From the NCBI GenBank assembly GCA_016290995.1, contig JAEEVR010000003.1:62001-126000 (forward strand): a stretch of 64,000 bases of DNA, read 5' to 3'. Positions 11,661 through 21,700 of the stretch are shown piece after piece. The stretch's first letter is position 1. Each line of letters begins with the position of its first letter. The notes below the pieces were generated by a model. It worked only from the letters and a program-made list of their open reading frames with translations. It did not search any database and was not told where the DNA came from. This stretch comes from Treponema sp. (lineage in GTDB: Bacteria; Spirochaetota; Spirochaetia; Treponematales; Treponemataceae). The position numbers and the translations under genes were made by a program.

Positions 11661-12650
11661 TCAAATCTCCTGGACCTTAACGTTCAAACGCAACGCTTCC
11701 GTCGCCATGCGAATGTAATCCAATTCCTTTGCCTTGATAAAATACCAACAAAGCAAAGCGGACTCGGCGCACGGATTTGCGTGAAACCTTTTGGTCGCTT
11801 TATTTATGAATTCCTTTTCGTAACTTTCTTCAACCCATCTTGGGTCCACGCTCCAAAGAGAGCCTTCTTCGCGCGGGTTCAAGAATTTGGCATGTTTCCA
11901 ATTTTTCCAATCGTCCCAGTTTTTTACGTCCTTGTCGATGATGGCCAAAGCCTCGCCGCCAAGAGGGTCGCTCTTGCCGTTTTGGGGATTCAAAAAAGCC
12001 AAGCGCTGGACGATTTGGTTGCGGTCCATTCCGTAATACAACTTTAGGCGCAAAACCCAAACGACGTTTCGCATCGAGTAGCGCTCGGCAATCAAGGCCT
12101 GGACAGTCTTTCTTTCTTCGCCAAAAAGCTCTTGGCTGGAAGTCCAAAGTTTTTCGATAAAATGCAAGTCCAGCTCGTTGTCCAACTGCTGCTGCTCAAC
12201 GACTTCTGGGGCGCGGTTGTACCAAGAAAGGTCCGAGTCTTGCGTGATTTTTTGAATCGAAGGCCAAGCCTTGTAATTTAAAAGATTGTAGGGGCTGATG
12301 TCCTTTAAAGGCGGAAGTTCTTTTTGTCCCATCGCGGCGGCGGCTCCCAAGGCCTTTAAATTTTCGTAGTCAAAGTATTGCAAGAGGTCAACCAATATTT
12401 GGGCGGGAGCGTCGTAAGCGGCCAAAAGTTTTTTGTATTCGGAAATGAATTGGTCGGCGGCCTTTTGTTCGATTGTCTTTGCCAAAAGAATTTCGGGAAC
12501 GGCGGGAACTTCGTCAGTAAAAATCAAGGGCCAAAGCTCGGCCAATTTTTGAACGGCAAAAAGTTTTGCCGCCCTGGCGCCCGTGTAGGAGCGGGCCAAG
12601 ATTCCGCTTGCTTTGGCGTATACATAAGAAGAAGCGCTCGAAGTGTCCAT
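11661..12650 (-). CDS. atpC: V/A-type ATPase subunit C (AC39/d-like)
   Basis: 329 residues, largely helical, starting SASSYVYAKASGILARSYTG and containing the late segment YSMRNVVWVLRLKLYYGM, similar to the N-R-R repeats of AC39 proteins, and CAESALLCWYFIKAKELDYIRM at the end. It is the socket joining the DF shaft to the K ring. Length and place directly before I support the call. Confidence 0.88.
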   Translation of the reverse strand: MDTSSASSYVYAKASGILARSYTGARAAKLFAVQKLAELWPLIFTDEVPAVPEILLAKTIEQKAADQFISEYKKLLAAYDAPAQILVDLLQYFDYENLKALGAAAAMGQKELPPLKDISPYNLLNYKAWPSIQKITQDSDLSWYNRAPEVVEQQQLDNELDLHFIEKLWTSSQELFGEERKTVQALIAERYSMRNVVWVLRLKLYYGMDRNQIVQRLAFLNPQNGKSDPLGGEALAIIDKDVKNWDDWKNWKHAKFLNPREEGSLWSVDPRWVEESYEKEFINKATKRFHANPCAESALLCWYFIKAKELDYIRMATEALRLNVKVQEI

Positions 12651-12661
12651 ACCCGCCTCTC

Positions 12662-12964
12662 TTAAAAAATATTTTCCAAAAGCTTGTTGAACGCGCCAAC
12701 GTCTTTTGGAGTTTGCTCGATTTTCGCTTTATACTCTTCTAATTGCTTTTTGTGATTTTCTTGGATGGCCGCGACTTTATTGTTGTAGTCGCTTTCCATT
12801 TGAGAGGCCATGTCCTGGTATTTTTGATTGTAGTCGGAATCTGCCTTGGCCCTTGCGGCGGCGATTTCCTTGTCGCTTTGTTCTTGGGCTTGAACGATTA
12901 ATTCCGCCGCCTCTTCCTCTACTTTAAGGAGATGGGCGATCGCGTCCTGTTCTTCGTTAGGCAT
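12662..12964 (-). CDS. V/A-type ATPase G/H-like peripheral stalk subunit
   Basis: 100 residues, almost entirely one heptad-rich charged helix (AIAHLLKVEEEAAELIVQAQ, then alternating Glu/Lys/Ala), as expected for the stalk partner of subunit E. Sequence identity in this family is low, so the call rests on the coiled coil, the length and the position as the first ATPase gene. Shares base 12964 with the stop of the PTS IIA gene. Confidence 0.8.
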   Translation of the reverse strand: MPNEEQDAIAHLLKVEEEAAELIVQAQEQSDKEIAAARAKADSDYNQKYQDMASQMESDYNNKVAAIQENHKKQLEEYKAKIEQTPKDVGAFNKLLENIF

Positions 12965-13425
12965 TAGGCCAATGCCTCCTCAAGACTGCAAAGTTCGTCG
13001 TAGACTTCCTGCGCGGTCTTTTTTTCGGCCAGTTTGGAGGCGGCTTGCGGGTCCTTGAGAATCAAGGCCAACTGCTGCATTACCTTTAGGTGCAGGGCCG
13101 TTCCGTCGCTTCCGAACAAAAGCATAAAAACAACATGAACCGGCTTTGCGTCAAGCGAGCCGTATTCAATGCCGGCGCGGCTGATTCCTATCGCTCCAAA
13201 GCCGCCCTTTACGGAAGGCGCCGAAGCGTGGGGAATCGCCACAGACGGAATGATTCCAGTGGTCATCTTTTCTTCGCGGGCGATCAAAGCGTCCAAGGCT
13301 TCTTGGCGGTCAATGCCGCAATCGCCGCGAGCGAAAAGCTCGACCATTTCTTCAAACAATTCGTCTTTGTCGGAACTTTCGAGATTAACGTTGATTAACT
13401 GAGGCTTGAAAAAAGTTTCCAACAT
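12964..13425 (-). CDS. PTS EIIA type-2 (PtsN/fructose-like) protein
   Basis: 153 residues matching a stand-alone EIIA type 2 domain. The phosphorylation site is His66 in VAIPHASAP; KPVHVVFMLLFG and LHLKVMQQLALILKDP are conserved family regions. No EIIB or EIIC gene is nearby, which points to a regulatory EIIA (EIIA-Ntr style). It lies between secG and the ATPase genes, sharing a base with the first ATPase gene, so it is in the same transcript. Confidence 0.85.
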   Translation of the reverse strand: MLETFFKPQLINVNLESSDKDELFEEMVELFARGDCGIDRQEALDALIAREEKMTTGIIPSVAIPHASAPSVKGGFGAIGISRAGIEYGSLDAKPVHVVFMLLFGSDGTALHLKVMQQLALILKDPQAASKLAEKKTAQEVYDELCSLEEALA

Positions 13426-13436
13426 AAGACTAGGGC

Positions 13437-13823
13437 TTACTCCTGAACGGAATTGTCAACGCTCTGCTCGGGAGCAGGCTTTGAAGAAGACTCGTCAAGG
13501 TACTTGTACCATTCAAAGTCTTCGGCGGCTTCGCCAGTAGTTGTGTCAACGGCCTCTTGAACTTCTGTAGAAAGAGTCTGCTTTACGGCAGGCTTTCTGT
13601 TCAAGCGGGCAATGAAAAAAGCGTCCAAAATAAAGAGGACGACAAGCACAAAAGTGGTCTTGCTGATTACGCTGGCCGAGCGAGAGCCAAAAGCCGCGCT
13701 GCCTGAACCGCTCAAAAGGCCGCCAAGTCCGCCGCCCTCGTCGTTCTGAATCATAACCAAAAGAACCAAGAGAATGCAGATAATCACAAAGGCGACCATC
13801 AAAATTGCTTTTACAACACCCAT
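13437..13823 (-). CDS. secG: Preprotein translocase subunit SecG
   Basis: 128 residues: a transmembrane helix (about 5-25), the SecG signature MIQNDEGGGLGGLLSGSGSAAFGSR, a second helix (about 57-73), then a ~50-residue acidic C-terminal tail that many SecG proteins lack. It stimulates SecYEG-dependent export. A GGAGTAAAT Shine-Dalgarno precedes the ATG and a promoter is at 13860-13888. It heads the transcript that continues into the PTS and V-ATPase genes. Confidence 0.93.
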   Translation of the reverse strand: MGVVKAILMVAFVIICILLVLLVMIQNDEGGGLGGLLSGSGSAAFGSRSASVISKTTFVLVVLFILDAFFIARLNRKPAVKQTLSTEVQEAVDTTTGEAAEDFEWYKYLDESSSKPAPEQSVDNSVQE

Positions 13824-13859
13824 ATTTACTCCAAATATAATTTTCTATTGTGAATGAAT

Positions 13860-13888
13860 ATTATAGTGAAAAGCGGCGCTTTGTTCAA
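13860..13888 (-). promoter_or_regulatory. Promoter for secG - ptsN-like - V-ATPase operon
   Basis: Minus-strand TTGAAC (13883-13888), 17 bp, TATAAT (13860-13865). It lies just downstream of the tpiA terminator, so the large operon starts here and not at tpiA. Confidence 0.7.
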
Positions 13889-13900
13889 TAGCGGAGGGCA

Positions 13901-13932
13901 AAAAAAAGCGCCGCCAAAAGGCGGCGTTTTTT
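13901..13932. terminator. Rho-independent terminator after tpiA
   Basis: GCGCCGCC and GGCGGCGT form a GC-rich hairpin with an AAAA loop; A- and T-runs flank both sides. On the minus strand it closes tpiA, ending in a T-run. Confidence 0.85.
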
Positions 13933-13945
13933 AGTCTTTCAAGGC

Positions 13946-14695
13946 TTACTCGTTGCAAATGGGCTCGAAAGTTTCGGCCTTGAGCGAGGCGCCGCCGATC
14001 AAGCCGCCGTCGATGTCGGGCTGGGCCAACAAGTCTTTGGCGTTTGAGGCTTTCATAGAGCCGCCGTACTGGATGATAGTCTCGTCGGCGACCTTCTGGT
14101 TGTAAAGCTTGGCGATATAGTTGCGGCAGAACTTGTGGATGGCTTCGGCGTCTTCCGGAGTGGCTGTTTTGCCGGTTCCGATGGCCCAAACGGGCTCGTA
14201 GGCGATAGTAACCTTCTTCATCTGCTCTTCGGTAACTCCGGCCAAGTCGGCGCTAAGCTGGAAGGCGCAAACCTGCTCGGCGTTTCCAGCCTCGCGGTCA
14301 GAAAGCAACTCGCCGATGCAAAGAACGACCTCAAGGCCTTCGTTGAGGGCGCGGCGGACCTTTTTGTTGATAAGCTCGTCAGACTCGCCGATTTCGTGGC
14401 GGCGCTCTGAGTGGCCGAGAATTACTGACTGAACGCCCAAATCCTTGAGCATTTCTGTAGAAACTTCGCCTGTGTGGGCGCCGTTGGCTGTGGCGGCCAC
14501 GTCCTGGGCTCCCAAAAGGATGTTGGATCCCTTGAGGACCTGTCCTACAGCGTCAAGGTAAACGAAGGGAACGCCGACCATGAATTTGTTGGCCTTGCCC
14601 TTAAGAGCGGCGACCAAGTCCTGGGCCAACTTTACGGCCTCGGCCTTGGATGTGTTCATTTTCCAGTTTCCTGCGATATAATGTGTTCTTGCCAT
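13946..14695 (-). CDS. tpiA: Triosephosphate isomerase
   Basis: 249 residues, standard length. It interconverts dihydroxyacetone phosphate and glyceraldehyde 3-phosphate. IAGNWKMN holds the catalytic lysine, ILGHSERR the histidine, and AYEPVWAIGTGKTATPEDA the catalytic glutamate with loop 6. Single-gene unit: its own promoter (14725-14753) and terminator (13901-13932). Confidence 0.98.
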   Translation of the reverse strand: MARTHYIAGNWKMNTSKAEAVKLAQDLVAALKGKANKFMVGVPFVYLDAVGQVLKGSNILLGAQDVAATANGAHTGEVSTEMLKDLGVQSVILGHSERRHEIGESDELINKKVRRALNEGLEVVLCIGELLSDREAGNAEQVCAFQLSADLAGVTEEQMKKVTIAYEPVWAIGTGKTATPEDAEAIHKFCRNYIAKLYNQKVADETIIQYGGSMKASNAKDLLAQPDIDGGLIGGASLKAETFEPICNE

Positions 14696-14724
14696 GGCAA
14701 ATAACTCCTAAAAATGTTTTTTTC

Positions 14725-14753
14725 ATTCTATCAAAAAGCGGCCTTTTAGTGAA
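14725..14753 (-). promoter_or_regulatory. Probable tpiA promoter
   Basis: Minus-strand TTCACT (14748-14753), 17 bp, TAGAAT (14725-14730), followed by an AGGAG ribosome-binding site before the ATG at 14695. The -35 is a moderate match. Confidence 0.5.
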
Positions 14754-14788
14754 GAGGGGGCAATCAAGGCCGCGGCCTTTGCCTTGCG

Positions 14789-17700
14789 CTAAAAGGCTCG
14801 GATCGCGCGGGCTCCCGCGCCAGAATCCTTGTTGGCTCTGCCCGCCTCGCAAGTAGAGCTAATAAAATCTTGGGCATAAGATTTAGACCCCTCAGTATCT
14901 TGAGTGGACGCCCAATATCTATAATGGAATACTTCTCCTCCGCAATTGATCAAGGCTTGATTAACGACAGTCTCATTTTTCCAAACCATGTACAGCTCCG
15001 CTATGCTGGGCAAATACCAGTCGTTTGCGTAAGCGGTTCCAGCAACATGGCTTGAGCTTTGGCTTGAATAATTCTTTGCAAACGCAAAGGCCGGGTAACG
15101 GCTAGTCCAGTCAGACGCCGCAGTGTCGTCAACTCCGCCGCCTTCCGAGCTCTTAAGATAGTCGGAAATCTTTTTAAAGTTGTCGCTTCCGTCCAAGTCG
15201 CCGCTAAAAGTATAATTTCCGGCGCTTCCTGTTACGGCGCACTGAATGTCCGGAACAAACATTTCATAAGCTTTTGCATTAGCAGTAGCCCAGAGTTTGT
15301 CAGCTTCCACAAGGCCCAAGCCCAAAGTCCTTGCGCCAAGGTAGTCGCTGGCAGACGTTCCGACATAGAAAATGACCGCGACGGTATACTGCTTTTGATA
15401 GTTGTTCAATGACGTATTGTAGGGCACAGCGCTTCCGTCGGCAAAGACAATGTCGCCCACCTCTCTTTTTTCGCTGGGGGCTTTGGTTCCTCTATAGAAG
15501 AAATCCAAGTCCACCCAGCTGTCGTCGCCAAGACAATGGACTTGCGTTGTCTTAAGGCTTGTATACCAAGTGGCGGCGCGGCTAATAAGGCCCCACTGGT
15601 CTTTTGTTCCTTCAAAGGTTATCGACTCAAGGTTTGAGCAGCCGTTCAGCGCGCCTGTATTAAGTTCCTTGATTGTCGCGGGCAAGGCAAGCGACTTGAG
15701 TTTTGACATAGACGAGTTGCTATTCACAGTCTTTGCCGCAAGGAAACGGTTGTCTAATTTTGTCAAGCCTGTGCAAGAGCTTATGTCAATTCCAACCAAA
15801 ACAGGAGCCGTTGCAAGCGCTGACCGCGCTTCCTCAAGGGCGTCGCGATAATCCGTGTCAGAATCGGTGTAGTCATGAATGCCTTCGAGGACCACAGTTG
15901 TCGGCTGGGTCAAAGACATGATGTAGGCCGGAGCGTTGGCCAAATTCTTTTGGCAGGCAAGGGCAAACGACGCCGAGTGCTGGCGGCCAAGGAAGGATGC
16001 GATAATCTTTACGCTGTACGAGTCCTCCAAGGCTTGGGCGGGCACGGTAACCTTGATTGTTTCGGAACTGTCGTATGAAACGGCAAGGTTGTCTTTGGCC
16101 AGCCTTGCGCCCGCCCAAAGCTGCGCCTTTAAGGTCACGGCGGCGTCGCAAGCAAGGCCGGAATACGTTCCGCCGGCGTTGTTTGCGTAAAGCTTGTAGT
16201 CCACGGGATTAATGTGGAGGCTTGTGGAATTTCCGCCGCTTTCGTCTCTATAAATATACGGCTCAATTGAATATGTGATTGCCTGGCCGGGGTACATTCC
16301 CGTTACCGAAGAGTCGGCCGCGCTAAAGTTTATCGTGTAGTCAAACGCGTTGTACATGGCGCCGCCGCTAACGGCAAAGGCCGCCTCGCCGTATCGGTCC
16401 AAGTCTATGCCGAACAGCATGTTGGAAACAAAGACCTCGCCAGCGGGCTGGCCCGTGGTAGAAGTTCCAAAGCCGCTTGTAAAGGCCTTGGGATTTCCGG
16501 CGGTGGGCTTGTATGCGTCAGAGTTGATGTCCCTGTAAACGCCGATGCGGCTGCCGGTTATCGGGCCCGCGACATACATATAGTAAGTCGGTTCTTGGGG
16601 CATGAAGACGTCGCGCGAAGAAGATCCGCGGGTGTTGCCCAAAATGTAGTTTTTGCCGCTAATCTCAAAGTGAGTTCCAACATTGTGGACGGCGCCGCTA
16701 CTTTCGTCAACCTCGTTTTGAGTGATGGTACAATTCTCAAGGCTAAGGCTTCCTGCGTTGAAAATGGCGCCTCCCTTGTAGGCGTGACATTTCTTTATAG
16801 AGCAAGACTTGAGCGTCGCCGAGGCCCCAGCTTCTACATATATGACTCCGACGCCAAGCGGATTGTCTTTTTTACAGTTTTCAAAGACGCAAGAGTTGGC
16901 CTCAAGGCTTCCGCCGCTTACTAAATATACGGCGCATCCGGCGATATCCGTATCCAAACCGTCAAAGACGCAAGAGTTGCATTCAAGGCTGGCAGAGGCT
17001 TTGATTTTGATTACGGAATCGTTTTGGCAACGGTTGAACCTAAGTTTGTCCACAATAACTTTTCCGGCCATGGCGTGAATGACATTGGCTGACGCAGAAC
17101 CTTCCGCGGCCGCGTCGATTGTTCTTGTTCCGCCGTAGCCCGCGATTCTTAGCGTGGGCTTTGTAGCTCCGCTTTGGCTCCAGCTGGCCGGGGCGGAATC
17201 AATCAAGTCGCTCATCACGTAGACTGTGACAATGTCGTTTTGGTTGTAGTCGCTAATGTTGGCGGTAAATTTGTCAATCGCATTCTGGATTGAGTCAAGC
17301 GGAGCGGCTTTGCTTCCGGGGTTGGACGCAAGGCCGCTAGAGCTTACGTAGTAGTTTTTGCAAACCGCGTGGCACTGCCAAACAATCGCGTCGCTGTCGG
17401 CGTAAAGGGGCTTTCGGACAAAGGCCTTTATCCAGCAGTTTGTGTCGGGCATGGTCACGATTCCGTTAAGGCCGTTGATCCTTCCCGAGGCAAGCAAGGT
17501 GGCGCACGCCTCTTCTTGGTAGACTTCGTAAACGATGTAGGCGTTAGAAGAATCGTAGGCTTGCGGGTTTATCGTCTCGCTGCCTATGGTCGTTCCTGTG
17601 TCCGGGTCGATTTTGTCGTAGGTCACGCTGGCGGTAAGGGCGTCTGCGTGGATGCGGACGCGGGCGCTTCCGTCGTCTTCTTGGGACACGTTGTTCTTGT

Positions 17701-18709
17701 GGTCGCCTGCCGCTGACGCAAGAGTGAACGGATGCTCGTAAGCGGTGTCGTCAACTTCAAAGGCGGCGGGGTTGGAAAGCTTAAAGCCGCGCGCGCTGAC
17801 AGAAAGGCTTGAAGACAAGCCGGCCGTGTCGGTAAGCGTTATGTTGAAAATCTTTTCGTTTTCGTCGGCGTTTTGGCCGGTGGCAAAATACGAGGGCTGA
17901 CCGCTAGAGGCAAAGGACATTCCGGTGTTTTGGTTTGCCACCAAGCCGCCGGGAGCGCTTGTCGTCAAGACAGTTTGGGCGGAAGAGTCGTAGCTTATGG
18001 CGCCGGAAGAGTTTACGCTTATGTCAAAGGCCTGGCCGTTTATCGTTATCGTCTTTAAGTCTTTGTGAATATCCTTCATTGAACCGGCGACTGGAAGGTC
18101 AAAGCACACTACCCACTTGGAAGGAGTCTCGCTTGTCTGCATGGCAACCGCTCCGCTTGGGACCGGCGGCGGACTGTTTGAAGAAAGGTTTAGCTTGTCG
18201 TAAACGCCAAAGTTGGCGCGCGAAACCGGGTGCAGCAAAGTGACTTTGGGCGAGATGTCCGTTCCCTCGCCGAATCTCCTTAAGAATGAAGCGGAGTATG
18301 TGATGACAATCTTTGACTTGTCGTTTGCGTCTTGGGCGACGCTTACGTCCGACGATGAGAATTCCGCAAGGCCGCCCAGTTGCAGTTCCATGTTGTCGTG
18401 GAGCGCAAAGCTGTATTTTTGAGGATTGCGCAGGAAAAAGGTAACCGTGTGGTCGTTTGAAGACGGAACGCAAGTGGCGCCGTTGTTGTCGGTCAAAATG
18501 TCGCCGGGCGAAATAATGTAGTCGCCAACCGCGGCGGTGCTGGTCATTTCTAGAAAGTAGGATTGAACTTTGTTTTGGAAAGAATCCGAGTTAAGGCCCA
18601 TGTCGCAAGAAAAGAACGCCGCGGCGACGGCAGCCGCAAATCCAGCCGCCATCGCGCGATTCCTTGCGCGAGTCATAAAAGCCTTTAACTTTCCTTTTAC
18701 AAAAACCAT
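14789..18709 (-). CDS. Giant lipoprotein with beta-helix, BspA-type LRR and C-terminal DUF1566-like domain
   Basis: 1306 residues with a lipobox AAAFFSC (Cys35). Early beta-rich domains lead into a region starting near YYVSSSGLASNPGSKAAPLD, the opening of a polymorphic-membrane-protein-like right-handed beta-helix, with repeats such as KGGAIFNAGSLSLENCTI. Around residues 950-1060 is a BspA-type leucine-rich segment (LKSLALPATIKELNTGALNG). The C-terminus (DWYLPSIAELYMVW ... YWASTQ) matches the DUF1566/Fib-succ-like fold common on Treponema surface proteins. The start follows the stop of the 2054-residue lipoprotein by four bases, so the two are one operon. Adhesion or binding is an inference. 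Confidence 0.85.
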   Translation of the reverse strand: MVFVKGKLKAFMTRARNRAMAAGFAAAVAAAFFSCDMGLNSDSFQNKVQSYFLEMTSTAAVGDYIISPGDILTDNNGATCVPSSNDHTVTFFLRNPQKYSFALHDNMELQLGGLAEFSSSDVSVAQDANDKSKIVITYSASFLRRFGEGTDISPKVTLLHPVSRANFGVYDKLNLSSNSPPPVPSGAVAMQTSETPSKWVVCFDLPVAGSMKDIHKDLKTITINGQAFDISVNSSGAISYDSSAQTVLTTSAPGGLVANQNTGMSFASSGQPSYFATGQNADENEKIFNITLTDTAGLSSSLSVSARGFKLSNPAAFEVDDTAYEHPFTLASAAGDHKNNVSQEDDGSARVRIHADALTASVTYDKIDPDTGTTIGSETINPQAYDSSNAYIVYEVYQEEACATLLASGRINGLNGIVTMPDTNCWIKAFVRKPLYADSDAIVWQCHAVCKNYYVSSSGLASNPGSKAAPLDSIQNAIDKFTANISDYNQNDIVTVYVMSDLIDSAPASWSQSGATKPTLRIAGYGGTRTIDAAAEGSASANVIHAMAGKVIVDKLRFNRCQNDSVIKIKASASLECNSCVFDGLDTDIAGCAVYLVSGGSLEANSCVFENCKKDNPLGVGVIYVEAGASATLKSCSIKKCHAYKGGAIFNAGSLSLENCTITQNEVDESSGAVHNVGTHFEISGKNYILGNTRGSSSRDVFMPQEPTYYMYVAGPITGSRIGVYRDINSDAYKPTAGNPKAFTSGFGTSTTGQPAGEVFVSNMLFGIDLDRYGEAAFAVSGGAMYNAFDYTINFSAADSSVTGMYPGQAITYSIEPYIYRDESGGNSTSLHINPVDYKLYANNAGGTYSGLACDAAVTLKAQLWAGARLAKDNLAVSYDSSETIKVTVPAQALEDSYSVKIIASFLGRQHSASFALACQKNLANAPAYIMSLTQPTTVVLEGIHDYTDSDTDYRDALEEARSALATAPVLVGIDISSCTGLTKLDNRFLAAKTVNSNSSMSKLKSLALPATIKELNTGALNGCSNLESITFEGTKDQWGLISRAATWYTSLKTTQVHCLGDDSWVDLDFFYRGTKAPSEKREVGDIVFADGSAVPYNTSLNNYQKQYTVAVIFYVGTSASDYLGARTLGLGLVEADKLWATANAKAYEMFVPDIQCAVTGSAGNYTFSGDLDGSDNFKKISDYLKSSEGGGVDDTAASDWTSRYPAFAFAKNYSSQSSSHVAGTAYANDWYLPSIAELYMVWKNETVVNQALINCGGEVFHYRYWASTQDTEGSKSYAQDFISSTCEAGRANKDSGAGARAIRAF

Positions 18710-18713
18710 AAAC

Positions 18714-21700
18714 CTACCTTATAAGCTTGCCATATGAAGAGATTGACCAGCCAGTATTAGTAATCAGGAATTTTTGAATAACAGCATCCGTTAAGCCAGT
18801 GCCCCAAGACAGGACAGTTTTGCCGTATTCAAAATCCGAAGCCATTGTTAAGGCTATCGGATTTGTGCCGGTATAATTTGTATGCTTTGCAAGATCGCTT
18901 TGAATATGGAATCTTTTATTTGTTTCCAAATAAATATCGTCATTTCTTACGGCGTGATTCTTAAAATACAAGTCGCCGCCTATCGTCAATCCTCCGCCGG
19001 CAACACAGATACCGCCGCCGTTTCCGCCGCTTTCAACTGTATTGTCTTCAATCGTGCCGCCGGTAAGGGTTGCCGTAAGGGTTGCCGTGTTGGAAAGGTA
19101 GATCGCGCCTCCCGCTTTTGCCGCCTTGCAACCTATAATATGAGGCTGTTTTGCGGCATCTGTCTCCGATGACGCCATCTCAAGGCTGTCCGCCAACAAG
19201 TAGATGCCGCCGCCAACCCCGTCAAAAGTTCCGTTAACAAAAGCCCTGTTGTATTGAATGTTTCCGCACGCAAAATGGATTTCTCCTGGGCCTTCTCCGT
19301 AAATTCCGCCGCCATTAAGGGCAGCGTTGTATCCAATTGTAAACTGTTTGCTTGCATCAACTGCTGGACTGCCATCAACAGGTTTATAGCCGATGTAGAT
19401 TTTGCCTTCGCTGTTGTAAATGCCGCCGCCATTGCGTCTAGCCTTGTTGCTATATTGATCAAAGTTTTCGACATGGCTTGAATTTGTATTTCCTATAATT
19501 CCGTCTCCGTACAAATAAAGGGTTCCGCCTGATTTGAAAATGCCGCCACCGCGATCTTCAGCCGTATTTCCGTATATTTTTCCGCCGGACATTACAAGCT
19601 TTCCTTTGCTGTATACGCCGCCGCCTATATCGGCTTGGTTTCCTGTAATTTCAAGGCCGGAAGCAAGCGTAACGTCGGCGCTGGAGTTGGCGATTTTTAT
19701 GCCGCCGCCGTTTGCCACATCCCCACCGCTCCAGCCACCAGTAATTTTCATTTTTTCTATCGTTACAGGAACCGCCGTATTGATTAAAAGCGCGGAGCCT
19801 CCGCTTGTGGCTGTGGTGAGGTTTCTGTTTATGACATCCTTTGTAGAATTTGTGTAGCCTGTCAGGGTCAAAGTTTTTGCTGTTTCTGCATTAAGCGTCT
19901 CAGGAATTTCCTGGGTGGCGTCTTTTAATTCGCCGGAAAGAATAATCTTGTACTCGCCGCCAGAACGCCAGCACTCGTTTGTGGCTTCGGATATGCTGGC
20001 GCAAGGGGCGGTCTTTGTTCCGTAACGGTTTGCGGCTGTTCCAGGAGCGTCGCTTATGGCGGTGTCGTGGCCGGTTCCAGCCACATAGATGTTGAGGGAT
20101 TCTAGTCTACCGACGCTGCTGCTATCGAGCACCGCGCTCCATTCGCTGTCGGAGATTTCAAAATATCCGTAGTTTTCCGCCCTGAGATAACTGCCGCCAA
20201 GAACTTTAGCTTGGCGCTTTAAGACTTGCGGCGTCAAAGTCATTTTGTTGTCGGCGTTGTTGCCGCTTCCGTTATATCTAGATTTAATTTCTACAAATTT
20301 TCCAGAGAGCAGGTAAACATCGTTAACGCCCGCCGAGCCTTGCATTACTGTTCCGGAGCCGCTCACCTCAAACGCTCCGCCGTTGTAAATGGCGCCGCCA
20401 TTGGTCGCGGTGTTTTCGTCGCCTGTGCCTCCGCCGATTGTTCCGTCTCTCATAGTGAATGTGTTATTATTGTAAACCGCGCCGCCGGCTGTCGACGTAT
20501 TTTTTGTAAAGGTTGCGGCTCCGTCAATAGTGACCGCGGCATTAACATACAAGCCGCCGCCGCTTGTTGCCGCGTAATTGTCAACAAAAGAAGCGGCGCC
20601 TTTTATATATCCGCCAGCCTCATAAAAAATGCCGCCGCCGTTTAAAGAAGCGTAGTTATAAGAAACGCTTCCGCTGGCTATCTTAAATTCCGTTCTGTTG
20701 TCCATATAGACGCCGCCGCCCTTTTGCGCGCCGTTCCAAAATACGCCGCAGCCGTCGTTAAGCTTGTAATCGTCGCTGGCATTTCCATCTGCGTTACAGC
20801 CTATGAAAAGATTCGAGGAGCTGCCGGTGTTGTAAATGCCGCCGCCGTACTGTGTCGCGCTGTTGGAGCAAGTCGAGTTTGCCGTCAAGCCGGTGGCGTG
20901 CGTAGGCGTGGTTTTCTTTTCGCCTATGACGGCGTTTTTGCGCAAGTAAACCGTTCCGCCGTTGTAAATGCCGCCGCCGCGGAAAGCGGTGTTGTTGTAA
21001 ATGCGGCCGCCAGACATGTCAAGCGTTCCGTAGTTGTAAATGCCGCCGCCGTTTATATCACCGCTGGCGGCTTTGTTAAGGTAAATTTCAACGCCGTCCT
21101 CTATGTTCAGCGTGGCTCCGGTTGACACATAAACGCCGGCGCCCGTTCCTGTTACTTTGTTGTCGTGAATTTTCACTTTTCCAGTAAGGGTTACTTTGCA
21201 ACCGGACGTCCATATTCCAAGTCCGCCGCCAGAGACGTCGCTGCCTTTTGTCAGCTCCAGGTCTTGGATTGTGAATGTCTTGGCTACACTTATCTTTAGC
21301 GCGGGTTTTGTTCCGCCGCCGTCTATTTTTGCGGTACTGGTTGGATTTGGGACTGACACTGTGGGATCGGCCTTCCAACCCTTTATTGTAATCTCTGACA
21401 CAGAGGCGGCGCCGCCTTCCGTTGGCCAACTTGTTATGTCGTCCTGTCCTTCCAAGGTTCCGTCAATAGTGATCTCGGTGGCGCTAGTGTTTACGGCGTA
21501 TTGTATCGCGCCCATTATAGTTTTAAATGGGTGGCTGGACGTTCCGCTTGTGCTGGCAAAATCCAGCGCGCTTGCATTGCTTTTGCAGTGCTTTCTTGTA
21601 GTGGAAGTTCCGGCCACAAAAATGTCCGCCTTTAGCGCGCCCTTGTGATCCGTAGACCTGTCTATTATCGTAAAGTCTGTGTCAACCACTTTAAATTTGT

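Noticed and set aside
14766..14779. AAGGCCGCGGCCTT palindrome after the 1306-residue lipoprotein gene as a terminator
   Set aside because: It lacks an adjoining T-run on the relevant strand and has almost no loop; left unannotated.
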